Shown piece by piece: positions 1 through 9,915 of a stretch of 64,000 nucleotides of DNA. The stretch spans positions 795,471 through 859,470 of the forward strand of contig NW_021167079.1 in the NCBI RefSeq assembly GCF_003711515.1. Reading direction: 5' to 3'. Each line of letters starts with the position of its first letter. Positions within the stretch are counted from its first letter, which is position 1. Both the position numbers and the translations under genes were made by a program. Under the pieces are notes generated by a model. That model ran no database searches, was not told where the DNA came from, and worked only from the letters and a program-made list of their open reading frames with translations. This DNA comes from Sodiomyces alkalinus F11. Lineage: Eukaryota; Ascomycota; Sordariomycetes; Glomerellales; Plectosphaerellaceae.

Positions 1-339
1 AACGTCAACTCGCGGCTCCCCTCGATCCGGTTCGGCACGGGCCACATCTACAGCTCGTGCTACCTCAACAACCCGACGTCGGGCATCAACACGCGCGAGA
101 ACGCCCAGGTGCTCGTCGAGTCCAACTACTTCGAGAACACCCGGCGCGCCATCGTCACTGACCTCGATGCCAACGATCAGGGTTATGCCGTCGAGCGGGA
201 TAACATTTTCGTGGACTCCGATATTGATATCACCCAGGTGGGCAGCCTTAACGACGTGCCTTACTCGTACACCGTTGACCCGGCCGACTGTGTTTGCGGA
301 GCCATTGAGGCCAATGGTGGCACTGGCGTCGTTGCTTAA
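1..339 (+). CDS. Pectate lyase (PL1 family), 3' end only
   Basis: The open frame runs from the first base of the window to a TAA at 337-339 and gives the last 112 residues of a right-handed beta-helix pectate lyase. Visible PL1-like features are the sequence around SRLPSIRFGTGHIYSSCYLN, the ladder-like VESNYFENTRRAIVT and a Cys pair (DCVCG) near the end. Family members are secreted and cleave polygalacturonate by beta-elimination. The signal peptide and catalytic arginine region must lie left of the window, so activity cannot be judged. No intron is seen in the visible part. The nearest gene downstream is on the opposite strand. Confidence 0.85.
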   Translation, partial: NVNSRLPSIRFGTGHIYSSCYLNNPTSGINTRENAQVLVESNYFENTRRAIVTDLDANDQGYAVERDNIFVDSDIDITQVGSLNDVPYSYTVDPADCVCGAIEANGGTGVVA

Positions 340-955
340 GGGGTGTTGTGGAAGGGGACGTAACTTTTTGCTTTTCTTTTCTTCTTCTGTTTTGCCACGC
401 CACTTCGGGTCTCCGTCTCTTGGAAGTAGTCCGGGGGATATGGCGGATCGTATCTTCTTGCACATATATTGATGGATGAAAGGATGCGGCAGTGGCCTCG
501 TCGTTCTTATTGTCGAATGACATGTATTGTTTGATCTTGACCATAAGCTTTACGCTTTCCCTCTCTCCCATAGATTTGTTTCCCTCGACGCAGTGCCGCA
601 ACATACTGATTTGGGTATAGGCTTAAAGAGGAGCCGGTTGAGCATCTCCATTATCTGTAGAGTGACGACAGTCGGGAGGCCATGGTATGGGGAAACATTA
701 GACCAGCCTGGTCAGATCGGACGGAGTTGAACTTCTTGAAGCATTTGTTAACTGATTACTGGAATTATAATGGGTCCGTGTTTGATTCTCTTATTAACCT
801 GATGAATCGCTCTAGCTCTAGTCGAGATGCGCGGTCAGATGTATGTTATACGTTTCGAATCGATCGTCTCTCATCGCTTCCACGAATTGTGCGTGTCTTT
901 CCTTTTTCTTTGTATCTCGAGCCACCCACTCCTTCTCTCTATTCTCGCGCGCCAT
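340..955. other. Intergenic, convergent 3' flanks
   Basis: This stretch lies between the stop of the pectate lyase and the stop of the oppositely oriented het-c2 gene, so it should hold the two 3' untranslated regions. I see no convincing reading frame, repeat or RNA gene in it. Confidence 0.6.
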
Positions 956-1906
956 CTACCACTTGGCATCCTTGCTGCTGAGGAAGCCCTTGAGAATTCC
1001 GACAATCTTCTCCAGGGCGACGAGGTAGACGCGGAGCTGCTCGGCAACCTTGGCAGGGTCGTCGCCGAGCTTGGAGTAAAAGTCGGCTCGGTACGGGCAG
1101 GCGCTCATGGCGGCGCTGAAGATGGGCTTGACGATGAAGCTGTGGTGGGGCTTGAGGGTGGTGCCGTAGGCGCTGCGGAAGGAGTCGGCGAGCTCCTCGG
1201 AGGGTTTGGCGACGTTCTGGCTCAGGGCGATGCAGGTGAACTCGAGGCCGCTGGGAGTTGGAAGAGAGAGGTCAGCAACGTCACCGTGGAGGAAAGACCC
1301 GAAAAAAAGAAGAAAAAAACCAAGGGGGAATGTTTGTCTTGGGGCTTACCGGGTCAGCCAGAGGAGGCCCTCGGATGCAGTGTGTTTCTTGGTCTTGATC
1401 TCATTGCGGACAAGGTCTTGGAGGTTCATGGATTCGGCGGGGGCGGCAAGGAGGCGGTCACGGATTTTCTAGAGACGGGAGAGGACCGGTTAGCGATTTG
1501 CAAACACCGGGTGAAACAGAACAGGAAAGCGAATCGTAAACATGAAGCAACAGAACATCGGCCCATTAGAATTATGGGAAAGAGGACGGAAAGAGAGGGC
1601 AGGTGCGTACCTTGACATTGCCGAGCATGTCAGACTTGACGGGGGAGAAGGCGACGGCACCGAGGACATCTGTGTTTCGTTTGTCAGAACGGTGGGTTGG
1701 GACCAAGTGAAGTGACGTTGTACTGCGTGTATCACGCGGTGGTGCAGGGGGCTGCCTGTACCAAAGATGGTTACGAGAGACTCGGTGGCGTCGAGGAACT
1801 CGGAGGTAGCAATAGCATTGTCGTTGTCAGCGTCGACGGGGACATCGACGAAGGACTTTTTGAAGGTGTCGACAATAGTGCCGCCGGGAGGAATCTGGAC
1901 AGGCAT
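956..1906 (-). CDS. het-c2: HET-C2-type glycolipid transfer protein
   Basis: Four exons on the minus strand (1762-1906, 1611-1669, 1350-1468, 956-1250) give 205 residues, close to the 208 of Podospora HET-C2. The start MPVQIPPGGTIVDTFKKSF matches the family N-terminus. The glycolipid-binding signature is visible: Asp, Asn and Lys in KSDMLGNVKKIRDR, the Trp of GLLWLTRGLEF, and the His of KPHHSFIVKPIFSAAMSACP. The protein ends in DAKW. GLTP-fold proteins move glycosphingolipids between membranes in the cytosol. In Podospora, het-c alleles also govern heterokaryon incompatibility; whether this copy does so cannot be told from sequence. It is divergent from the oxidoreductase gene starting at 2407, with about 500 bases between them. 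Introns are 80-140 bases with canonical ends and phases agree across all junctions. Confidence 0.93.
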
Positions 1907-2406
1907 GGTGGGTAGGTTTGGGATTGTTGACGGTTCGCACGAGGGTAAATGGAAAGAGGGAGTACAGAGTGGGAGATGGGAGAAACGAAGAGGATACGGG
2001 GAGATGGTTTAGGAGATGGTTAAGCTCGGGGACCTGAACCTGAGTGGTCTAACAGAAGGCTAAAGGCGGTCAAGCTTTCGGGGTCGCGAGGGGTACGGTA
2101 CACAATACGTACCTGGCGGGGGTTCTAGCGCCCTGTAATGGCGGGGAAGACTTCCATGGCCAAGTGGCTTTACGTACGTGTAGTGCGAAGTGGGGTAAAT
2201 TCAAGCGCCCCGCTAGATGTTTCAGGGGCTGCTGTTATGACTTGAAATTCATCGTTCGTCGTCGCACCCATTGACACAAGAATGACATGCAAAAGTCCAC
2301 TACCATAACATGTACAATGACCTCGGTACGCCCGCTCCTCGCCAAGGTAGAGACATCACCCGCCTTGCTTTTTCGTCAATGAGCTCCTGAAAACGGTTCG
2401 ACAGCC
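1907..2406. promoter_or_regulatory. Shared divergent promoter region (het-c2 / CmcJ-like)
   Basis: This 500-base spacer separates the ATG of het-c2 (minus) from the ATG of the CmcJ/NvfI-like gene (plus), so both promoters must lie here. I see no clear TATA box, operator or repeat. It is called from gene order only. Confidence 0.5.
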
Positions 2407-3538
2407 ATGGCCATCGATACTCCGAACCAGAAGCCGTCACAATCCGATAAGACGTTTTCTCCGTCAACCGGTCGAGATGTTTACACACAACTTAACTACT
2501 ACCGTGATCCCGGGGACGGGTCTGCGCCCATTCCAGTGGTCGTTGGGAGGTATGCTCGTACTCCGTAGACATCTTGAAACTCCCTTATGAATAGGAGACA
2601 AGTCCTAACTAGGGCCGGGGGCGAATGTGACATTCCAGCGGCAAGGTCTCCAATGAACGACCTACAGTTCCCGTGTCCGTGATCATTCGGGACATGACCG
2701 GAAGAGAGGACTACTACAACCTTGACAGCCACGGCTTCCAGCTAGTGCATCACGAGAGCCAGGAGAAAGACTTTGTCGACGAGCTCCGTGTCAACGGGGC
2801 GTATTACACCGAGATGGAGCAGCTGTATAAGCAAGCGTGAGCTAGCCTGGGGGGAGAGTTGACTGCAGCGCTGCATGTCCGTTTTGCTGCTAACATTTAC
2901 CTGCATTGGGGGCGAATAGCACAGGCGCTACTCGTGTCGTCATCTTCGGCCACCGGGTCCGGCGCGGCCCGTCCGACTGGCACCGGCTAGGTGAAGGCAA
3001 CGCGAAGAACCCCGGACCGCTGCATAGAGTACACGTGGACCAGTCCTACGCGGGTGCCGAGCTCGTGGCGCGCCAGCACTTGCCGGCCGATGAGGCCGAG
3101 ACGCTCACCCGACGAGACCAAGGGAGCAGCAGAAGCAGCAGCAGCAGAAGCAGCAGCAACAGCCCTAGAAGGTGGCAGATCGTGAACGCGTGGCGACCCA
3201 TCCGCACGGTGCGTAAAGACCCGTTGGCGGTGGTGGACGGTCGCAGCGTGGAAGAGACGGACTTGGCGGAGGCATCGGTGATGTACCGGGACGGCTCCTC
3301 GGGTGCTGAGCTCCTGAAGAGCCAAACGTGGGCGGTGCGGCCGGCAGGGGAGCGGCACCAGTGGTTCTTCAAAAGGGAGCAGAAACCGGATGAAGTACTG
3401 CTGATAAAGTGCTTTGACTCGTTGGAAGAGGAAGGGGTGGTACGGAGGGCGCCGCATTGCGCATTTGTTGACCCTGAAGCTGTTGATGAGCCGTCGCGAG
3501 AGAGCGTAGAGGTCAGAGCTCTCTTGTTTTACGACTGA
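2407..3538 (+). CDS. CmcJ/NvfI (AsaB-like) family oxidoreductase
   Basis: Three exons (2407-2549, 2639-2836, 2920-3538) give 319 residues. The start was chosen because MAIDTPNQKP leads straight into the family-typical LNYYRDPGDGSAP. Further family marks are the central block FGHRVRRG, then HRVHVDQSY, then the strongly conserved RRWQIVNAWRPI followed by DPLAVVDGRS, and a tail with LIKCFDSLEE and APHCAFVDP. Fungal members are annotated as hydroxylase/desaturase AsaB-like, GA4-desaturase-like or CmcJ/NvfI proteins, and are thought to act as non-haem iron/2-oxoglutarate-type enzymes in secondary metabolism. The substrate is unknown here and no biosynthetic cluster surrounds it. A serine/arginine-rich insert from AGC-type codon repeats (3124-3165) interrupts the domain around residues 185-195 and is probably a disordered loop. 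Confidence 0.85.
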
Positions 3539-4977
3539 GCGGCCAAGGGCAGCCATACAGCAAATCACCCTATCTGCAGTTATTTAACGCTACTTCTTTC
3601 CGTTTGTCCTGTTATTTTGGGCATGGCCGGAGCGAGAGAGAGAGACTTGCGTTGTCTCTGGGAGAACGCAAAGACGCGTAAAGAATGTTGAGATGCGGGA
3701 ATGCTTCCGGCATCTTTCTCGAAGAGGGTCAATCGCTTTAGTGCAACCTTCGGCGATATATTAGTTCGGATCTTTAAGCCCTATTGTAAGGTCGGTCGCC
3801 TCTGTCAGGTACGGGTAGGTAAATCAAGTTGTCTGTCGCTTGTCCAACCAACACGCTCATTCTTCATTCATGCCTGGAGAAGCGGACGGATGAGAGCATG
3901 GGGTGGATTAGTCATCATTGAGGAGTGGCTGACAGCGACTGACCGTGACATCATTTTCCTGGACGCTTGTGGAAATTAGGTACTCGGTACCAAGAAGATC
4001 ACGAGCCACGACCCAACCTATCCTGTCCGTCAGTTTACCCATGTCCCATGCCTCTTCCGTGTTCTGTGCCTTCTACCCCCCTTTCTTACGCTGGGCCTTC
4101 CACATCGAAAGTCTGGGCCACCGTCATCAACTATTCCGGCACTACGTGTACATGTACACGTACTGACTACGGCTCGGCACGCCATGTGAGAGCCAAACGA
4201 GCTATTCTTCCAACCTCGCCAATGCCCTTTTATCCCTCTTTTGATACCGAGGACTAGGCGTGACAGACCTCAATCCGCCGTCCTTGATGCACCGGGACAA
4301 GTCAGCAACCTGCTCTGTTCCTCTAACCAGTTCCTGGTCGTGCGTCTTCGTTACCCAAGGATACGGAGTACGAAGTAGCGTTGTCCTTCCCTTGCCGTCA
4401 GATGGTGAAGTCGAGGCATACTGTCGGCCGCCTCTAACCTCCTTGGCTGCATGCCCAGGGTAAGGGTCCTGATTTCAAGGCAGTTTATTTCCGTCCCCGT
4501 TCCGTCCCCGTTCCGTCTACGTTCCGTCTTTTGACTTAAAGTTGGCTGAAGGTGGTTTCCAGGCGCGAACTGATATATTCCAATACCTACACATACACCC
4601 ACCCCACCCTTTACATGCCGAGACATACGGCTTTTGATTACCGACCTTATTTGCGTATCCTCCTTGCCCCTCCTCCGCCTCTCTTCGACTACCTCAGCTT
4701 CGGTTAGGTTGGCGTCTGAGACCACCTCTCGGAATTGTTGTTCTCGTTCACTCCTGAGAGCCCCAACTCTTGACCAAGCAGCTGTCGCACCCAAATTGCG
4801 TCCTGTCTACCTTACCAGTGTCACGCCAAGGTGGCCGTTGCCCCACTATCCGTACCTCAGTCAGAAGGATTACCTTGACCGAAATTGGCAGGGACGGGGT
4901 AAAGATAAGTTAGCGCAGCTTTGGAAAGGAACAGAAACTCACGTCGCTCGTGTCATTGTCTCCAGTAGTAGCCCACC
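3539..4977. other. Intergenic, 5' region of phospholipase D
   Basis: About 1.4 kb with no reading frame I can support. It contains one 11-base tandem repeat (4489-4528), listed separately. The last few hundred bases before 4978 are pyrimidine-rich and probably form the promoter and leader of the phospholipase D gene. Confidence 0.5.
4489..4528. repeat. 11-bp tandem repeat, 3.6 copies
   Basis: The unit ttccgtccccg is repeated at 4489, 4500 and, with two changes, at 4511, with a partial fourth copy at 4522. It lies about 450 bases upstream of the phospholipase D start. No function is evident. Confidence 0.8.
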
Positions 4978-7726
4978 ATGACGACCAAAGCCCAGGACGA
5001 CGGCGGCGGCAGTAGCTGGCGGGACAAGCTAAAGAAGCCTTTTCGAGAACTCGAAGAAAAGCTTGAGGGCACGCATCTCCACGATGCCAAGGTCTCTCTC
5101 CACCACAAGAAGCAACAGCTTGGCAAGTTCGGCAATCTAGTGAGCCCTTTTTTACGACATCATAACCCACCACCTCTGCCTCTCCTGGAATATCCTCCCC
5201 CCCTCCCGGCCCCCCTCTGACACTTATGAATTCTGCTAGTTCAATGGTAATCATCGACATGACGAGGAACACGAGCAGGCTACCGATGAGAAGCGCTCTA
5301 AGATCACCAGCGAAAACCGGTACAATTCATACTTCCCCGAGCGCGAAGGAAACCTCATCAAGTGGTACGTCGACGGACGCGACTATTTCTGGGCCGTCTC
5401 CGAGGCGCTTGAGCAGGCCAAGGAGACCATCTATATCGCCGATTGGTGGCTCTCTCCCGAGCTCTTTCTCCGTCGACCCCCATACTATAACCAGGAGTGG
5501 CGTCTCGACCAGGTTCTCAAACGCCGCGCCGAAGCGGGCGTGAAGATCTACGTTATCGTCTACCGCGAGGTGGAGGCCGCTCTCACCTGCAACTCGGCGC
5601 ATACCAAGCATGCCCTCCATGGCCTCTGCCCCAAGGGCTCGCCGGGATACGGGAACATTCGGGTCATGCGGCACCCTGACCACAACGTCTTCGAGAACGC
5701 CGCAGACATGACTTTCTACTGGGCCCACCACGAGAAATTCATCGTCATCGATTACGCCACGGCCTTCATTGGCGGCCTTGACCTGTGCTTCGGCCGCTGG
5801 GACACCAGCACGCATGCCCTGGCCGATGTCCACCCCAGGGGCGTCCACAACGAGGTGTGGCCCGGCCAGGACTTCAACAACAACCGGATCATGGACTTCA
5901 AGAACGTCAACGACTGGAAGCAGAATGAGCTGACCAAGTCCCTCTACGGCCGCATGCCGTGGCACGATGTCGCCATGGGCGTTATCGGGCCCTGCGTCTA
6001 CGATATCGCAGAACACTTCGTTCTGCGCTGGAACTTCATCAAGCGGGACAAGTACAAGCGCGACAATCGGTATGATTGGATCCAGATGCGTGGCCGCACT
6101 GGCGAAGACGAGGCCCTTGTCGGCGTCCAACGGCCCAAGCATCCGGTGGGAGACTATGTCCTCCACCCGCTGACGCCCCTGGAAACAAAGAATCTCGACA
6201 ATCGCGGGACGATTCGTGCCCAAATCGTGCGGTCCAGCGACGATTGGTCCTCCGGTATTCTCCTGGACCACTCCATCCAAAACGCCTACGCCAAAGCGAT
6301 CCTAGAAGCCGAACACTATGTCTATATCGAGAACCAGTTCTTCATCACAGCCACTGGTGACCAGCAGTCCCCGATTAATAACACCATCGGCAGGGCCATT
6401 GTGCAGGCGATTGTCCGCGCAGCCAAAGAGGGTCGAAAGTTTCGCATCATCGTCTTGATCCCGGCCGTACCCGGGTTTGCGGGCGATCTCCGGGAAGATG
6501 CCGCCACGGCTACCCGGGCCATCATGGACTATCAATACAAGTCCATCTGCCGCGGGGAGCACTCCATTTTCGAACAGATCAGAGCGCAAGAAGTCGACCC
6601 CACCCAGTACATCTTCTTCTTCAACCTCCGAAACTACGACCGTCTCAGCCGAGTTCCTGCCCTCGCCGAGCAGGAAAAGAAAACCGAGGTGCCGTACCAG
6701 AAGGTCCAGCGAGCCGAAGCCGAGGAGATCATGGCGAGTGGGATCCACGGCACAAGGGAAATGGAGAGTCCCACGCACCGCGACCGCCATATGGGCAGCT
6801 GGCGTGACCAGGACCCCGTCCTCCCCACGCCGGACCGAGAGGAGGCCCAGGAAGCGAAAAAGAGGTTCGAGGCCGCCATGCCCGAGGATAGGATCGAATC
6901 CGAGCCGTCTCTTGCCCACCACGCCATGTCCGGCAACCTGCGATCGCTGATGGACGAGCCCTGGGATGACGACAATCTCGAGTCCGAAGTCCAGAACTGG
7001 GTCCAGGAGGAGCTCTACATCCACTCGAAGCTGCTCATTGCGGATGACCGCCTTGTGATCTGCGGGTCCAGCAACCTCAACGACCGGTCGCAGCTAGGGC
7101 GCCACGACAGCGAGCTGAGCATCGTCATGGAAGACACCAAGACGATCACCAGCGTCATGGACGGGCAGCCGTTCGAGGCCGGGTGGCACGCCGCGACGCT
7201 GCGGCGGTACCTCTGGCGCGAGCACCTGGGGTTGTTGCCGGCGCAGCCGGTGGATGCCACGGGTGACCAGAACGCGCAGCCGCCCGGGGAGACGTCGCCC
7301 AACGACCCGAAGGACCAGGACGAGAGCTGGGATTTCGTGGCCGATCCCCTGGGAGAGGATGTGTGGGACATGTGGATCGGGAATGCGACGAAGAACACGG
7401 AGCTCTACAGGCACCTCTTCCACGCCGACCCGGATGACCATGGTAAGTTGCCTTGACGAACCCTCGTGCATGTCCATGTCATGCTACTGAACTAATACAA
7501 CCGCCCGCCAGTCAAAAATTTCGACGATTACGACCGCTACCTCCCTCCCGTTGGCGTCAAGAGGGGTCACATTTTCGACCAGTTCATGCCGGCTGAAGAT
7601 GCGCGTCGCAAGATTGGCCAGATTAAAGGTCATCTCGTCCGGATGCCGCTTGACTTTTTGAAGGACGCGGAGATGGCAGAGTATGGGTTGCAGGTGAACC
7701 AGTTTACGGAAAGCATCTACACGTAG
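4978..7726 (+). CDS. Phospholipase D (PLD1/Spo14-type core, no PX/PH)
   Basis: Three exons (4978-5139, 5240-7442, 7512-7726) give 859 residues. Two HKD half-sites are present: HHEKFIVIDYATAFIGGLD near residues 225-245 and YIHSKLLIADDRLVICGSSN near 645-665. Other family marks are IYIADWWLSPELFLRRP, the YIENQFF block and the C-terminal LVRMPLDFLKDAE. The enzyme hydrolyses phosphatidylcholine to phosphatidic acid and choline on membranes and takes part in vesicle traffic and signalling. Yeast Spo14 is nearly twice as long because of N-terminal PX and PH domains. Here the N-terminus starts MTTKAQDDGG with a short charged region and no such domains, which is the compact form common in filamentous fungi. 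The first exon is exactly 54 codons, and KFGNL joins FNGNHRHDEEHEQ in phase, which supports the start. Confidence 0.93.
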
Positions 7727-8234
7727 ATTAGATGGCGAGTTGGGGATAATCTCAGGGGAAAAGGGGTTGGCGGTGCGACGCTGGGAATGTCGGGGTATAT
7801 GAGGGCGTTGGTTGGGTGAAGGGAGTTTGTTGGTTTCGATATTTTACGTCCTGATACCTAATTAGCAAGAGGCGAGTTGACCCGTCAAGACAAGTGTTTA
7901 TACTGTTCATCGTTTAAGCAAACGAAGAGGAGGCGACTGCCGTCTGTCTGAAAACCATCGGAATATAAACATGTTGTTGCTATTCTCCTCTTTGCGTAGG
8001 GCGGGTGATCAGTCAGGGAGGGACGGGTGATAAGGGAGATTTAGGGTCTACGGACCACTAACAAGACGGCATCATCAGGGGGTTTACAGTGCTGGGAAGT
8101 GCTGGGAGTACCTGTGACTCCCCGAGTCAGTGGTGCGTCTAGCGGAAGCCGAGTGGGGGAAAGTGGGACTGGGAGGTCCAGACCCACATAAACGAACTTA
8201 AGGGCGGAACTTGGCAACATTGCACTGCGAAGTC

Positions 8235-8402
8235 AGTCCCGTCTTCTAGTGGTTAGGATTTGACTCTTATACTTATTGGGTTATGCCTAATGAATATGCT
8301 AAGATATGTCAAGAGTGAGTCACGTCGCGCACAAGCCAAGTTTCCCAAAAGGGCAATCAAGCTAACGGCGATACAGCGCGAGTTCAAACCTCGCCGGGAC
8401 TA
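8235..8402 (+). tRNA. Atypical tRNA-like gene with long insertion (possible pseudo-tRNA)
   Basis: The 5' AGTCCCG (8235-8241) pairs fully with the 3' CGGGACT (8395-8401), followed by discriminator A. A D-arm TTCT/AGGA follows, with an A-box-like tctagtggttagga. The T-arm is perfect: GCGAG (8378-8382), loop TTCAAAC, CTCGC (8390-8394). Poly-T tracts start at 8414. The middle is odd. One possible anticodon stem pairs TTTGA (8259-8263) with TCAAG (8357-8361), giving CTT in the loop, an insertion of about 85 bases after position 37 and an unusually long variable region. This does not match a standard tRNA-Lys body, so the anticodon and the intron are uncertain. It could be a real tRNA with a long intron or a decayed copy. 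Confidence 0.45.
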
Positions 8403-8413
8403 GCTTGTTCTCC

Positions 8414-8426
8414 TTTTTTTTTTTTT
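8414..8426 (+). terminator. Pol III poly-T terminator of the tRNA-like unit
   Basis: A run of 13 T on the coding strand begins 12 bases after the last base of the tRNA-like unit. A second T run follows at 8429-8441. This fits RNA polymerase III termination. Confidence 0.55.
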
Positions 8427-8949
8427 TACTTTTTTTTTTTTACTCTTCTCCTATTCAAGATACACTTCTACTCGTCTTCGACTTTGGAGACGCTTCTACG
8501 AGATCGTAAAACAGAACGAGGAATCTACCTGTACTTGGACGTCCCTAGGCTCTAGTTTATGGCCCCTCCGGCTCCGAGCCGGCCCCGACAGCGGGTACCA
8601 GAGATACGGAACCTGGCTCCTCACGTCCCATGTCATTCGGGTCGTGCCGCGCACCTAACTTGGCTACCCGACCTATGAGTGATAGAGAGATGCAATTAGT
8701 CAAATGTTGTTGAAGATGATGATCCGAATACAATTATATCTCGGCGAAACATAGAACGGCAGATGGAACCTACGGTACCTAGGTTATCAAAGTCTAGGTA
8801 CCTTATTACCTTGGTGATACAAGCACCATCAATGATGGACAGGAGCGACCCATTAATGGCCTGCCCGAATCGCTGATAAGATGCACGTCCCCTTCCAGGT
8901 CCCCTCCCATGGAAATCCCTTCCCAAATCACATGAAGCCCAAGACCTCT

Positions 8950-8970
8950 GACCCTGGACCCTGGACCCTG
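8950..8970. repeat. 7-bp tandem repeat (gaccctg x3)
   Basis: Three perfect copies of gaccctg lie in non-coding sequence. It is a minor microsatellite with no evident role. Confidence 0.7.
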
Positions 8971-9669
8971 TCTCAAGCTGTCAAGTGCTTCGTAATTAAT
9001 CCTAAAATTTTATTTCCTCCTCAGCTCCGGATTTAATGTTGTCAGACAGTCTTCTACGCTCTCAATCGTCTAGTGTCATTCATCCAGGCAGGCACCTAAT
9101 GACGGAGTCAAACGGAGTCCTACAGACCGGTGTCAATCTTGCTACCACGGACATGCCTATGACATCTGAAGGCCACCGATTCAGATTACGGGCCTGTTCT
9201 TGCTCGGCCCTTTATTCCACTTCATGCATGCATGCACATGCACCATAGTAGGATCAACAACATATCTGCTAAGCCCTCGTTGACTACATCTTATATGCCT
9301 TCTCCTTCTCTGCCTTTCGTCCTATCAAAGAAGAAAGAACAGTAAAGTTAGGTAGGTAAGTAATAACAGTAACAGATGTTCTCGTCTCGTTGGTTGACCA
9401 TGGCTGACCACTATAGGACGAGAGAACATTCACTACCCACTGCCTATGCGGGAGGCCTACTATTTACCTGCAGATTAGAACAAGATCGTCACGACTACTA
9501 GAGTCTGGCGATAGCGAATCGTGCCCACCAGCGGGGAAGATTAGAAAGGTGCTGTCCTTATAGGCAGGCATGCTTCTTGCTTCAGCTCTTTCCTTCCACT
9601 CATCTCTTTCCTGCACCTGCCTGCTTTGCCTTACGACTAGTCACCCAAGGTACCTTATGAGGTCTGAGA

Positions 9670-9720
9670 CTGAAAGCTTTTTCTTCCTGAAAGCTTTTTC
9701 TCCCTGAAAGCCTCTTCTCT
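9670..9720. repeat. 17-bp tandem repeat in leader of giant DUF3638 gene
   Basis: Three units starting ctgaaagc lie at 9670, 9687 and 9704. The first two differ by one base and the third is more diverged. The array lies 196 bases before the ATG at 9916, in a pyrimidine-rich segment that is probably promoter or 5' untranslated region. Confidence 0.75.
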
Positions 9721-9915
9721 TCCACCTTTTTTCCCCCCTCCTCTCACCTCGATTTCTTCTCTCATCTCCCTACAAATCAGCCTTCTATCCTAGCTTTTTC
9801 TGTCCTCCACTATCTTGTTTACCTTGTCTCATCTGAGTCTACCGCTCTTCTTCTCTGCTCTGCACCTTCCTTGCCCTTACCACCAGCACCTGAGGCCCCC
9901 CGGGGGAATAGAGCG

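Larger units (their letters stand above)
7727..9915. other. Intergenic region with one tRNA-like unit
   Basis: About 2.2 kb between the phospholipase D stop and the start of the giant DUF3638 gene. It holds a tRNA-like Pol III unit (8235-8402) with poly-T tracts behind it, a 7-base tandem repeat (8950-8970) and, just before the next gene, a 17-base tandem repeat (9670-9720). The rest shows no supportable coding region. The final 150 bases are pyrimidine-rich, as expected for a fungal leader. Confidence 0.5.

Noticed and set aside
5327..6280. Minus-strand open frame of about 317 codons opposite phospholipase D
   Set aside because: It is a shadow of the GC-rich PLD coding frame; no domain or plausible start context.
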